Positions 35,742-43,904 of a stretch of DNA of 64,000 nucleotides are shown here, in pieces. Both the position numbers and the translations under genes were made by a program. The stretch is from Streptomyces sp. NBC_00620 (lineage in GTDB: Bacteria; Actinomycetota; Actinomycetes; Streptomycetales; Streptomycetaceae). The DNA lies in the NCBI RefSeq assembly GCF_026341825.1, contig NZ_JAPENY010000002.1, positions 744,001 through 808,000 of the forward strand, read 5' to 3'. The notes under the pieces were generated by a model, which worked only from the letters and a program-made list of their open reading frames with translations, was not told the origin of the DNA and did no database searches. Positions within the stretch are counted from its first letter, which is position 1; every line of letters starts with the position of its first letter.

Positions 35742-36410
35742 CGCCCGGCGGACGCGTACGAGGAAGGCCTCGACGCGTGCCTGGTCCGGCTCGGCGGGGA
35801 GGGGACTGCGGCCGGCCGACTCGTCCGCCTCCGTCCCCAGTTGGCTCATCCACGTCTCCACCCGCGGCCACGGAACCTCGCCCCGCTTCACCGCGAGCAG
35901 CGGTTGGCGCTGATCGCCCACGTCGATCGTCAGCTCGCCCGTGCGCAGCAGATCACGGGCGCTCATCAGGAGCCGAAGCAGGTGCATGGCGTGCTTCCAG
36001 CGCGGGGCACCGTGCTGACGTACGTCGGCCTCCAGCTTCTTGCGCTGGCCGAGCGCGTAGCGCGTGAACGTCCCGTGGGCCCGCCGGGAGAGGAACGCCT
36101 CGCGCAGGGCGAGGAGTTCGCGGCCCGTGTCGTCGACGTACTCCACGACGGGGGAGTGCAGGCACTCCAGGATGTTCGGGTTCGCGCGCAGGGCCAGCTC
36201 GCAGAAGCGCTCCAGCTCCCAGCTGAACTGCTCCTCGGCCGGGCCCTCGACATGGGTCGGCGGCTTCTCGAAGCGCCAGAAGAGCGGGGTCGGGGCGAGG
36301 AACACGCCCCGGCGGTCGGTGTCGCTCGTGTCCGTGGCCAGGCCGAAGGCGCGCGAACCCATCACACAGGAGTAGATCGTGTGGTCGCGCACCAGGGCCT
36401 GGGGATCCAT
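35667..36410 (-). CDS. RlaP-like nucleotidyltransferase, copy 2 (convergent paralogue)
   Basis: 247 residues from ATG 36410 on the minus strand. The signature is MGSRAFGLATDTSDTDRRGV, followed by ANPNILECLHSPVV and MHLLRLLMSARDLLRTGEL, giving the same layout as copy 1 at low identity. It runs tail-to-tail into copy 1, with 75 bp of antisense overlap in both C-terminal coding ends. The upstream neighbour on its strand is the Rieske gene (22-bp gap), so it may be transcribed with that cassette. The final ~20 residues (SALQSDPDDERVQGV...) lie wholly in the overlap and are probably non-essential. Confidence 0.83.
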   Translation of the reverse strand: MDPQALVRDHTIYSCVMGSRAFGLATDTSDTDRRGVFLAPTPLFWRFEKPPTHVEGPAEEQFSWELERFCELALRANPNILECLHSPVVEYVDDTGRELLALREAFLSRRAHGTFTRYALGQRKKLEADVRQHGAPRWKHAMHLLRLLMSARDLLRTGELTIDVGDQRQPLLAVKRGEVPWPRVETWMSQLGTEADESAGRSPLPAEPDQARVEAFLVRVRRASALQSDPDDERVQGVVRGRSLGQR

Positions 36411-36432
36411 GTCCGGAGCGTACGTGCCGACT

Positions 36433-36846
36433 TCACGCCAGGGTGATCGAATTTCCCTTGACCGTGATCTGCTTCTCGGCCAGCGGCTGCGTCGCAGGGG
36501 GGTTGGCCACCGAGCCGTCCTTGATGCTGAACTTGCTGCCGTGGCAGTTGCAGTTGATGGTGCCGCCGGAGACGCTGGCCACCGGGCACTGCTGGTGGGT
36601 GCAGATGTTGGTGAAGGCCTTGAACTGGTCCTTCTCCGGCTGGGTCACCACCACCTGCTCGTCCTTGAAGATCTTGCCGCCGCCGACGGGGATGTCGGTC
36701 GTCTTGGCCAGTTCCTGTCCGGCGGAGGCGCCGGCGGACGACGAGTCGCTGCTGTCGTTGCTGCCGCCGTACTCACTGCAGCCCGCGACGAGAGCCGCCG
36801 CGCCGCTCGCGAGAAGAATCGTGCGCCTCGTCGGGCGATGGGTCAT
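36433..36846 (-). CDS. Tat-exported Rieske [2Fe-2S] lipoprotein
   Basis: 137 residues from ATG 36846, which overlaps the upstream DUF6529 stop by 4 bp. The N-terminus has a twin-arginine THRPTRRTILLASG and a lipobox LVAGC (Cys23), so the mature protein should be a membrane-anchored lipoprotein. A Ser/Gly linker follows (to ~43). The Rieske domain has ligands C82/H84 in ICTHQQC and C99/H102 in NCNCHG. It would carry electrons outside the membrane. It is a small ferredoxin-like Rieske protein, not the cytochrome bc1 subunit. Confidence 0.9.
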   Translation of the reverse strand: MTHRPTRRTILLASGAAALVAGCSEYGGSNDSSDSSSAGASAGQELAKTTDIPVGGGKIFKDEQVVVTQPEKDQFKAFTNICTHQQCPVASVSGGTINCNCHGSKFSIKDGSVANPPATQPLAEKQITVKGNSITLA

Positions 36847-37427
36847 GTCGTCACTCCGAAGGTGCGGAAGAACCAGAGGGCGGACGTCAGCCAGATGACG
36901 GTGAGGACGGCGAACACGAGTCCGCCGACGATCGGCAGCAGCCAGCCGGGCAGTCGCTCCGAGCGGAGCAGCAGCATCTTGGCACTGAAGGCACCGAAGA
37001 AGAAGCAACCCAGGAGGGAGTGCCACAAAACGCGTGATTCGTACGTCTGATAGCCCAGCGCGTACAGACAGTGCACCGCGACCGGCACTGACACCAGGAA
37101 CGCGATCCGCCCCGACCAGCGGTGCAGCACCGCCGACCAGCTCGGCCCCGGCAGCTTCCCGTACACCATCAACGCCGAGACCACCTGGATGAGCGCGAAG
37201 GCGAACGCCACCGTCGCCAGCCATGACTTCACGGCACCCGTGCTGCTGAAGCCGGCGATGTTGAAGGCCGTCCCCGCCGGGTCGTGGACCTTGCCGTACG
37301 CCCCGAAGCCGACCGCCACCGCCGCGGCGACCAGGGCCGGGACCAGATAGCGGGCCGGGTTCGGACGGCCGTGCGCGGGCTGCGGAGGCGGGAAGGCCTG
37401 GGTGGCGGCGTTCGGATCCACGGTCAT
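36843..37427 (-). CDS. DUF6529 family membrane protein
   Basis: 194 residues. After a ~25-residue Pro-rich N-terminus come six hydrophobic segments: YLVPALVAAAVAVGFGAYG, SWLATVAFAFALIQVVSALM, IAFLVSVPVAVHCLYALGY, VLWHSLLGCFFFGAFSAKML, then LLPIVGGLVFAVLTVIWLTS. Conserved-looking His in HRWSGR, VHCLYALG and WHSLLG recall heme-ligating cytochrome-b561-like helices. It is always a good candidate to pass electrons to the coupled Rieske lipoprotein; that link is inference. The gene overlaps the Rieske gene by 4 bp. Confidence 0.82.
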   Translation of the reverse strand: MTVDPNAATQAFPPPQPAHGRPNPARYLVPALVAAAVAVGFGAYGKVHDPAGTAFNIAGFSSTGAVKSWLATVAFAFALIQVVSALMVYGKLPGPSWSAVLHRWSGRIAFLVSVPVAVHCLYALGYQTYESRVLWHSLLGCFFFGAFSAKMLLLRSERLPGWLLPIVGGLVFAVLTVIWLTSALWFFRTFGVTT

Positions 37428-37473
37428 GAACGGCTCCCTGCGCGAGAGGGGGTCGGATGAGGGGAACTGGAGG

Positions 37474-38166
37474 TCAGGGGGTGACGGGCTCGGCAGTGAG
37501 CTGCTCCCCGTCGATCGTCACGGCGCCGGTCTCCGGGTCGATGTCGGGCGCCGCCGAGGGCTCGCCGTCGCGGTTGACGATGCCGACCTGATCGCGGCCG
37601 TCGCCGGGCAGCACGACCCAGCCGCCGTCGACCTGGGCGCCGCGCACGGTGGCCGTCGCCCGGTAGAGCCCGGACGGCTTGACGGCCTTGTCGGCGGTGA
37701 AGCCGTAGCGCTGCCCTTCGAGGTCGACGGTGCCGCGGATCCGCTTGCCCTGGAGCGTGCCGTTCAGCTCGGAGCCGTTCTTGCCGGTGAGCTTCATGGT
37801 GCCGTCGTCCTTGACGTCGCCCTTGAGCCAGGACTCCTTGTCGTGGCCGTCGCAGAAGTACGCGATCGCTTTTCCGTTGCGCAGGGAGACCGCGATCGCC
37901 GAGGAGTCGTCGTCGGTGCGGCCCGCGTAGTCGGCGTTGGGCGGCGCGCTCTTCGACGGAGTCGGCGAAGCGGTGGTCTTCGTGGGTGACGGGCTCGACG
38001 TCGCGCTTGCCTTCGGGCTCGGCGAGGTGGACGCGGCAGGCACCTTTACTTGGGACGACGAGGCGCTCTTCGTCCCCGTCGTCGCGTTGAGCGACAGCAG
38101 GAACAGGCCGAGCACCAGTCCCGCGAGAAGGGTGAGAACGGGTCCTGGACGCTTCATACGGGCCAT
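37474..38166 (-). CDS. Secreted or membrane-anchored hypothetical protein
   Basis: 230 residues. An N-terminal signal anchor (VLTLLAGLVLGLFLLSL) is followed by a ~55-residue Ser/Thr/Pro/Lys linker typical of exported Streptomyces proteins. A folded domain of ~140 residues (AIAVSLRNGKAIAYFCDGHD onward) is rich in Gly and Lys/Asp beta turns. I do not recognise the fold. It is 46 bp upstream of the DUF6529 gene on the same strand and may be the first gene of that redox cassette. ATG 38157 is a possible start three codons in. Confidence 0.75.
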   Translation of the reverse strand: MARMKRPGPVLTLLAGLVLGLFLLSLNATTGTKSASSSQVKVPAASTSPSPKASATSSPSPTKTTASPTPSKSAPPNADYAGRTDDDSSAIAVSLRNGKAIAYFCDGHDKESWLKGDVKDDGTMKLTGKNGSELNGTLQGKRIRGTVDLEGQRYGFTADKAVKPSGLYRATATVRGAQVDGGWVVLPGDGRDQVGIVNRDGEPSAAPDIDPETGAVTIDGEQLTAEPVTP

Positions 38167-38346
38167 GCGGGCCTCCCCCGAGGCGAGTCTCCCGCTATGA
38201 GAGCGGATCCACGCCCCCGCGTCCAGAGGCGCACGGGTGTGTTCTCACTACAAGTGGCGGAATAGGGCGATTCAAGTGACATTGGCAGGGTCTCAGGCCG
38301 GGCGGTGACCTGCTCCTGGCCGCACTCTCGAAAGGCGTGACCAACC

Positions 38347-38778
38347 ATGGCGGGTAACGATCTCGGCAGCCTGCTCGGCGGTCTCCTCGGCGGCGGCCAG
38401 GGCGGTGCGTCAGGCGGTTCCGGCGCAGGCATCCTGGGGGCGCTGCTCCAGTCCCTGGCCGGCGGCTCGGGCAGTGGTTCGGGAGGTAGCAGCAACCCGC
38501 TGGGCGGACTCCTGGAGATGCTCACCAAATCCGGGCTCACCGAGCAGAAGGACTCCTGGGTCGGCACCGGCGAGAACCAGTCCGTGACCGGCGCGCAGAT
38601 CCAGCAGGCGCTGCCCGACGAGACCCTCAAGCAGGTCGCCGAACAGGCCGGTGTCACCCCCGACCAGGCCGCGATGCAGATCGCCGAGACCCTGCCCCAG
38701 GCGGTCGACAAGCTGTCCCCGAACGGTGAGTTGCCTTCCGCCTCCCTGGAGGACCTCATCAAGGCGCAGCAGGTCTGA
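38347..38778 (+). CDS. YidB-like (DUF937) protein
   Basis: 143 residues. An N-terminal Gly/Leu-rich stretch (LGSLLGGLLGGGQGG) is followed by GILGALLQSLAGG and LGGLLEMLTKSGLTEQKDSW. The C-terminal half (GENQSVTGAQIQQALPDETL) is the YidB homeodomain-like segment with QVAEQAGVTPDQAAMQIAE. Family members are small cytoplasmic or envelope-associated proteins of unknown function. It is divergent from the redox cassette. Confidence 0.85.
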   Translation: MAGNDLGSLLGGLLGGGQGGASGGSGAGILGALLQSLAGGSGSGSGGSSNPLGGLLEMLTKSGLTEQKDSWVGTGENQSVTGAQIQQALPDETLKQVAEQAGVTPDQAAMQIAETLPQAVDKLSPNGELPSASLEDLIKAQQV

Positions 38779-38896
38779 CGCCCTGTGTCGCGTGCGCGGT
38801 GGCCGTCTCGTCAGGCGGGCGCCGCGCACCCGCGCGTTGCGGGCTGACTACGCTGGTGTGACAAGACGTCTACGTACATCAGCAAGGAGCATCACC

Positions 38897-39259
38897 GTGG
38901 CGGTACGAGCGGTCCGGGGCGCCGTCCAACTGGAACGGGACGAGGCCGGCCACATGGACGAGCAGGTCAGCGAGCTGCTCACCGCCGTCCTGGAGCGGAA
39001 CGGCCTCACCACGGACGACCTGATCAGCATCTGGTTCACCGCGACGCCCGATCTGCACAGCGACTTCCCGGCGGCCGCCGCACGCAAGCTCGGCATCGTC
39101 GACGTGCCGCTGATCTGCGCACAGGAACTGGACATCGAGGGCGCGATGCCCAGAGTCGTACGAGTCCTCGCGCACATCGAGTCCGACAAGCCCCGCGCCG
39201 ACATCGCGCACGTCTACCTGGGCGCCGCGGGCGCACTCCGCAAGGACATCGCCCAGTGA
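38897..39259 (+). CDS. aroH: Chorismate mutase (AroH class)
   Basis: 120 residues from GTG 38897, with AAGGAG seven bases upstream. AroH-type active-site residues are visible: Arg in VRAVRGAVQL, the ATPDLHSDFPAAAARKLG segment, Cys and Glu in LICAQELDIEG, and Arg in MPRVVRVLAH. It converts chorismate to prephenate as a trimer. Its stop overlaps tyrA by 4 bp, coupling the first two steps of tyrosine biosynthesis. Confidence 0.94.
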   Translation: MAVRAVRGAVQLERDEAGHMDEQVSELLTAVLERNGLTTDDLISIWFTATPDLHSDFPAAAARKLGIVDVPLICAQELDIEGAMPRVVRVLAHIESDKPRADIAHVYLGAAGALRKDIAQ

Positions 39260-40341
39260 GGACCGCCCTCGTCATCGGAACCGGACTGATCGGCACGTCC
39301 GCCGCCCTGGCCCTCGCGGCCCGCGGTGTCGTGGTCCACCTCACCGACCACGACCCGGAGCAGGCCCGTACGGCCGCCGCGCTCGGCGCAGGCACGGACG
39401 AGGCGCCCGAAGGGCCCGTCGACCTCGCGATCGTGGCCGCGCCGCCCGCGCACGTGGCCGCGACGCTCGCGGACGCCATGCGGCGCGGGGTCGCGCGCGG
39501 CTACCTCGACGTGGCGAGCGTCAAGGGCGGCCCGCGCCGGGAGCTGGAGGCGCTCGGCCTCGACCTGTCCTCGTACATCGGCTCGCATCCCATGTCGGGC
39601 CGCGAGAAGTCGGGACCGCTGGCCGCCACCGGAGACCTCTTCGAGGGGCGCCCCTGGGTCCTGACGCCCACTCGGGACACCGACACCGAGGTGCTCAACC
39701 TTGCCCTCGAACTCGTCTCGCACTGCCGTGCCGTACCGGTCGTCATGGACGCGGACGCCCACGACCGGGCCGTCGCGCTCGTCTCCCACATGCCGCACCT
39801 GTTGTCCAGCATGGTCGCCGCGCGCCTGGAGCACGCCGAGGAGGCCGCCGTACGCCTCTGCGGCCAGGGCATCCGTGATGTGACCCGCATCGCCGCCTCC
39901 GACCCCGGGATGTGGATCGACATCCTGTCCGCGAACCCCGGCCCGGTCGCCGACCTCCTCTCGGACGTCTCCGCCGACCTCGACGAGACGGTCCAGGCCC
40001 TGCGCGCCCTCCAGTCCTCCGACGAGGCCAAGCGGCGCGAGGGTGCCACCGGCATCGAGGACGTCCTGCGCCGAGGCAACGCCGGCCAGGTCCGCGTCCC
40101 CGGCAAGCACGGCTCGGCGCCGCGCGACTACGAGGTCGTGGCCGTCCTCATCGACGACCAGCCCGGCCAGCTCGCCCGCATCTTCGCGGACGCCGGGATG
40201 GCGGGGGTCAACATCGAGGACGTACGCATCGAGCACGCGACCGGGCAGCAAGCCGGTCTGGTGCAGCTGATGGTGGAGCCGAAGGCGGCGCCGGTGCTGA
40301 GCGCCGCGCTGCGGGAGCGGGGCTGGGCGCTGCGGCAGTAG
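39256..40341 (+). CDS. tyrA: Prephenate dehydrogenase with ACT domain
   Basis: 361 residues from GTG 39256. Rossmann motif VIGTGLIGTSAALALAARG is at the N-terminus, with SHPMSGREKSGP and DAHDRAVALVSHMPHLLS in the catalytic domain. The C-terminal ACT domain starts VLIDDQPGQLARIFADAG and probably mediates tyrosine feedback. It oxidises prephenate to 4-hydroxyphenylpyruvate with NAD. It is translationally coupled to aroH and followed by cmk, as often seen in actinobacteria. Confidence 0.94.
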   Translation: MRTALVIGTGLIGTSAALALAARGVVVHLTDHDPEQARTAAALGAGTDEAPEGPVDLAIVAAPPAHVAATLADAMRRGVARGYLDVASVKGGPRRELEALGLDLSSYIGSHPMSGREKSGPLAATGDLFEGRPWVLTPTRDTDTEVLNLALELVSHCRAVPVVMDADAHDRAVALVSHMPHLLSSMVAARLEHAEEAAVRLCGQGIRDVTRIAASDPGMWIDILSANPGPVADLLSDVSADLDETVQALRALQSSDEAKRREGATGIEDVLRRGNAGQVRVPGKHGSAPRDYEVVAVLIDDQPGQLARIFADAGMAGVNIEDVRIEHATGQQAGLVQLMVEPKAAPVLSAALRERGWALRQ

Positions 40342-40476
40342 CCCCCGCGCGACAGCTCGCTCGGGATGGCCCCTGGAAGGGCCAGTAAGCCGGGGTCCGT
40401 GGAGCCAGTAACCTTGTGCGGGGCGCGCTCGTGTCCCGTACAAGCCTCCGCCCCGCACCAGGAAGGTGTTCCCACC

Positions 40477-41172
40477 GTGGAAAACGGCGCCGCCCGGACC
40501 GTACCGGCTGTGATTGTCGCGATTGACGGCCCCTCCGGCACGGGCAAGTCGAGCACCTCGAAGGCCGTGGCCTCACAGCTCGGGCTGAGCTACCTGGACA
40601 CCGGCGCCCAGTACCGGGCGATCACCTGGTGGATGGTGAGCAACGGGATCGACGTCACGGACCCGAGCGCGATCGCCGCCGCGGCGGGCAAGCCGGAGAT
40701 CGTCTCCGGCACCGACCCGGCCGCGCCGGCCATCACCGTCGACGGGACCGATGTCGCGGGCCCGATCCGCACGGACGAGGTCACCTCCAAGGTGAGCGCG
40801 GTCAGCGCGGTGCCCGACGTGCGCGCCCGGATCACCGAGCTGCAGCGTTCGATCGCCGCCGGCGCGGAGACCGGGATCGTCGTCGAGGGGCGTGACATCG
40901 GGACGACCGTGCTGCCCGACGCCGATCTGAAGATCTTCCTCACCGCGTCCCCGGAGGCGCGTGCCGCCCGGCGCAGCGGTGAGCTGAAGGGCGCCGACAT
41001 CAACGCCACCCGCGAGGCCCTGGTCAAGCGGGACGCGGCCGACTCCAGCCGCAAGACGTCCCCGCTCGCCAAGGCGGACGACGCGGTCGAGGTGGACACC
41101 TCCGACCTCACACTCCAGCAGGTCATCGAGTGCGTCGTCACCCTCGTCGAGGAGAAGCGGGCCGCGAAGTGA
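40477..41172 (+). CDS. cmk: Cytidylate kinase
   Basis: 231 residues from GTG 40477, with GGAAGG upstream. P-loop IDGPSGTGKSSTSKAVA, the NMP-binding SYLDTGAQYRAITW, and GIVVEGRDIGTTVLPDADLK (LID-side) are present. It phosphorylates CMP and dCMP. The stop overlaps plsC by 4 bp. The frame is open upstream but unsupported. Confidence 0.95.
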   Translation: MENGAARTVPAVIVAIDGPSGTGKSSTSKAVASQLGLSYLDTGAQYRAITWWMVSNGIDVTDPSAIAAAAGKPEIVSGTDPAAPAITVDGTDVAGPIRTDEVTSKVSAVSAVPDVRARITELQRSIAAGAETGIVVEGRDIGTTVLPDADLKIFLTASPEARAARRSGELKGADINATREALVKRDAADSSRKTSPLAKADDAVEVDTSDLTLQQVIECVVTLVEEKRAAK

Positions 41173-41846
41173 CCGAAGCACCATCGGTACGGGGTGCCGA
41201 GGTCGGGCGCCGTATCGGCGTGGGACTGATGTACGGCCTGTGGAAGCCGCGCGTCCTGGGCGCCTGGAAGGTTCCCGCGAGCGGCCCGGTGATCCTGGCC
41301 GTGAACCACGCGCACAACATCGACGGACCGATGGTCATGGGCGTTGCGCCCAGGCCCACGCACTTCCTGATCAAGAAGGAAGCGTTCATCGGCCCGCTCG
41401 ACCCCTTCCTGCTCTCCATCGGCCAGCTGAAGGTGGACCGCTCGGTCGCCGACCGCACGGCGATCACCAGGGCGCTCGGCGTCCTGGACAACGGCGGCGT
41501 ACTCGGGATCTTCCCGGAGGGCAGCCGGGGCGAAGGAGACTTCGCCTCGCTGCGGGCCGGGCTCGCGTACTTCGCCGTACGCAGCGGGGCGCCCATCGTC
41601 CCGGTGGCGGTACTGGGAAGTTCCGAGAAGAGCAGCCGGTTGATAAAGGGGCTGCCCCCGCTGCGCAGCCGGGTCGACGTCGTCTTCGGCGACCCCTTCG
41701 AAGCGGGCGACGGCAGCGGACGGCGTACGCGCAAGGCGCTCGACGAGGCGACCGTACGCATCCAGAAGCAGCTGACCGCGCACCTGGAAGACGCCAGGCG
41801 TCTCACCGGACGCCGGGAAAACGCCGGGCGCCCCACCGGGCACTAG
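41169..41846 (+). CDS. plsC: 1-acyl-sn-glycerol-3-phosphate acyltransferase (PlsC family)
   Basis: 225 residues from GTG 41169, overlapping the cmk stop (GTGA). The HX4D catalytic motif is NHAHNID, and the acceptor-binding motif is FPEGSRGEGDF, followed by GAPIVPVAVLG. It transfers an acyl chain to lysophosphatidate or a similar acceptor at the inner membrane face. Cmk-PlsC-Der is a conserved actinobacterial order. Confidence 0.9.
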   Translation: MTEAPSVRGAEVGRRIGVGLMYGLWKPRVLGAWKVPASGPVILAVNHAHNIDGPMVMGVAPRPTHFLIKKEAFIGPLDPFLLSIGQLKVDRSVADRTAITRALGVLDNGGVLGIFPEGSRGEGDFASLRAGLAYFAVRSGAPIVPVAVLGSSEKSSRLIKGLPPLRSRVDVVFGDPFEAGDGSGRRTRKALDEATVRIQKQLTAHLEDARRLTGRRENAGRPTGH

Positions 41847-41922
41847 GCGACACTTGAGTAGTGGATCTCCCGACACGCGGGCGCTCCACCGATCACCACG
41901 AAAACGACGAGGTACGGACTTC

Positions 41923-43398
41923 ATGAACGACCACATCCAGCCCGACGGCTCGGCAGAGCACGAGCACGGGGCGCTTGGCGATGCCGAGTACGCGGAGTTC
42001 ATGGAGCTCGCCGCGGAAGAGGGCTTCGACGTCGAGGACGTCGAGGGCGCGATCGGGGAGGCGGGCCACGGTCCACTGCCCGTGCTCGCCGTCGTCGGCC
42101 GTCCCAATGTCGGCAAGTCGACCCTGGTGAACCGGATCATCGGCCGCCGCGAGGCCGTCGTCGAGGACAAGCCCGGCGTCACCCGCGACCGCGTCACCTA
42201 CGAGGCCGAGTGGGCGGGCCGCCGCTTCAAGCTCGTCGACACCGGCGGCTGGGAGCAGGACGTCCTCGGCATCGACGCCTCCGTGGCCGCCCAGGCCGAG
42301 TACGCGATCGACGCGGCCGACGCGGTCGTCTTCGTCGTCGACGCCAAGGTCGGCGCCACCGACACCGACGAGGCGGTCGTACGACTGCTGCGCAAGGCCG
42401 GCAAGCCCGTGGTCCTGTGCGCCAACAAGGTCGACGGTCTGAGCGGCGAGGCCGACGCCTCGTACCTCTGGGCCCTGGGCCTCGGCGAGCCGCACCCCGT
42501 CTCCGCGCTGCACGGCCGCGGCACCGGCGACATGCTGGACGCCGTCCTGGAGGCGCTGCCCGAGGCTCCGGCGCAGACCTTCGGCACCGCGGTCGGCGGC
42601 CCCCGCCGTATCGCCCTCATCGGCCGCCCGAACGTCGGCAAGTCCTCACTGCTGAACAAGGTGGCCAACGAGGACCGCGTGGTCGTCAACGAGGTCGCGG
42701 GCACCACCCGTGACCCGGTCGACGAGCTCATCGAACTCGGCGGTATCACCTGGAAGTTCATCGACACGGCGGGCATCCGCAAGCGCGTCCACCTCCAGCA
42801 GGGCGCGGACTACTACGCCTCGCTGCGTACCGCCGCCGCGGTGGAGAAGGCCGAAGTCGCCGTCATTCTCATCGACGCGTCCGAGACCATCTCGGTCCAG
42901 GACCAGCGCATCGTGACGATGGCCGTCGAGGCCGGGCGCGCGATCGTCCTCGCCTTCAACAAGTGGGACACCCTCGACGAGGAGCGCCGCTACTACCTGG
43001 AGCGCGAGATCGAGACCGAGCTCCTCCAGGTCGCCTGGGCGCCGCGCGTGAACGTGTCGGCGCGCACCGGGCGGCACATGGAGAAGCTCGTCCCGGCGAT
43101 CGAGACGGCCCTGGCGGGCTGGGAGACCCGCGTCCCGACCGGTCGGCTGAACGCCTTCCTCGGCGAACTGGTCGCCGCCCACCCGCACCCGATCCGCGGC
43201 GGCAAGCAGCCCCGCATCCTCTTCGGTACGCAGGCGGGCACCAGGCCTCCGCGGTTCGTGCTCTTCGCCTCCGGCTTCATCGAGCACGGCTACCGGCGCT
43301 TCATCGAGCGCCGCCTGCGCGAGGAGTTCAGCTTCGAGGGGACGCCGATCCACATCTCGGTGCGGGTGCGCGAGAAGCGCGGCGCCAAGAAGAAGTAG
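41923..43398 (+). CDS. der: Ribosome biogenesis GTPase Der (EngA)
   Basis: 491 residues from ATG 41923. An acidic ~55-residue N-terminal extension precedes the first G domain (GRPNVGKST at 59-67, DTGGWEQD, NKVDG). The second G domain has GRPNVGKSS near residue 233, DTAG and NKWD. The C-terminal KH-like domain ends in basic RVREKRGAKKK. Der acts in 50S subunit maturation. The gene is followed by a perfect terminator. Confidence 0.96.
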   Translation: MNDHIQPDGSAEHEHGALGDAEYAEFMELAAEEGFDVEDVEGAIGEAGHGPLPVLAVVGRPNVGKSTLVNRIIGRREAVVEDKPGVTRDRVTYEAEWAGRRFKLVDTGGWEQDVLGIDASVAAQAEYAIDAADAVVFVVDAKVGATDTDEAVVRLLRKAGKPVVLCANKVDGLSGEADASYLWALGLGEPHPVSALHGRGTGDMLDAVLEALPEAPAQTFGTAVGGPRRIALIGRPNVGKSSLLNKVANEDRVVVNEVAGTTRDPVDELIELGGITWKFIDTAGIRKRVHLQQGADYYASLRTAAAVEKAEVAVILIDASETISVQDQRIVTMAVEAGRAIVLAFNKWDTLDEERRYYLEREIETELLQVAWAPRVNVSARTGRHMEKLVPAIETALAGWETRVPTGRLNAFLGELVAAHPHPIRGGKQPRILFGTQAGTRPPRFVLFASGFIEHGYRRFIERRLREEFSFEGTPIHISVRVREKRGAKKK

Positions 43399-43404
43399 CG
43401 GTGA

Positions 43405-43445
43405 CGGGAAAGGGGCGGCTCCTCGAAGGAGCCGCCCCTTTCCCG
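43405..43445. terminator. Strong hairpin terminator after der
   Basis: A perfect 18-bp stem, CGGGAAAGGGGCGGCTCC with GGAGCCGCCCCTTTCCCG, has a 5-base TCGAA loop and is followed by TTGTT. It lies 6 bp after the der stop and also faces the convergent minus-strand gene. Confidence 0.92.
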
Positions 43446-43456
43446 TTGTTCCGCCC

Positions 43457-43831
43457 TCAGAGACCCCTGCGCGGCGCGGGTGGCAGCGCGGCCGGGACGT
43501 GGTGCATTCCGGTGCTGTGCTGCTGCCGCCCGCTCGTGTGCTGCCGCGCGGAGTACGCACCCGCGCTGTACGAGCTGTAGGAGTTGTGGGGGCTGTACGA
43601 GCCGTACGAGCTGAACGAGTTCGTGCCCTGCGGGAGGCGCCCGAAGGCCGCGAAGTCCAGCTCCTCCTCGCCGTGGCGGTCGCCGGGCAGGGCCCTGAAG
43701 GACTTGACCCACTCGGCGTACAGCGCGTCGTAGATCGGCGTGGCCGATGGGCCGCCGGGAGGATCCTGGGCCGGTCGCACGGACTGGACCGGCTGGAAGG
43801 GCTGGCGGCGGGGGACGTCGTAGGTGTGCAC
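43457..43831 (-). CDS. Conserved hypothetical protein with Tyr/Ser-rich tail
   Basis: 124 residues. The first ~60 residues hold a short conserved-looking segment (IYDALYAEWVKSFRALPGDR). The remainder is low complexity, with YSSYSAGAYSA-type Tyr-Ser units, His and Gln. There is no signal peptide or known domain. It is the last gene of a minus-strand pair, 73 bp after the 257-residue hypothetical gene. Confidence 0.65.
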   Translation of the reverse strand: MHTYDVPRRQPFQPVQSVRPAQDPPGGPSATPIYDALYAEWVKSFRALPGDRHGEEELDFAAFGRLPQGTNSFSSYGSYSPHNSYSSYSAGAYSARQHTSGRQQHSTGMHHVPAALPPAPRRGL

Positions 43832-43904
43832 GTACGTGCCAACGACCCCGCCGCCGGACGGATACTGTCCTGTGCGCCCGAACTGGCGCAGGCCGGGGGA
43901 GCGC

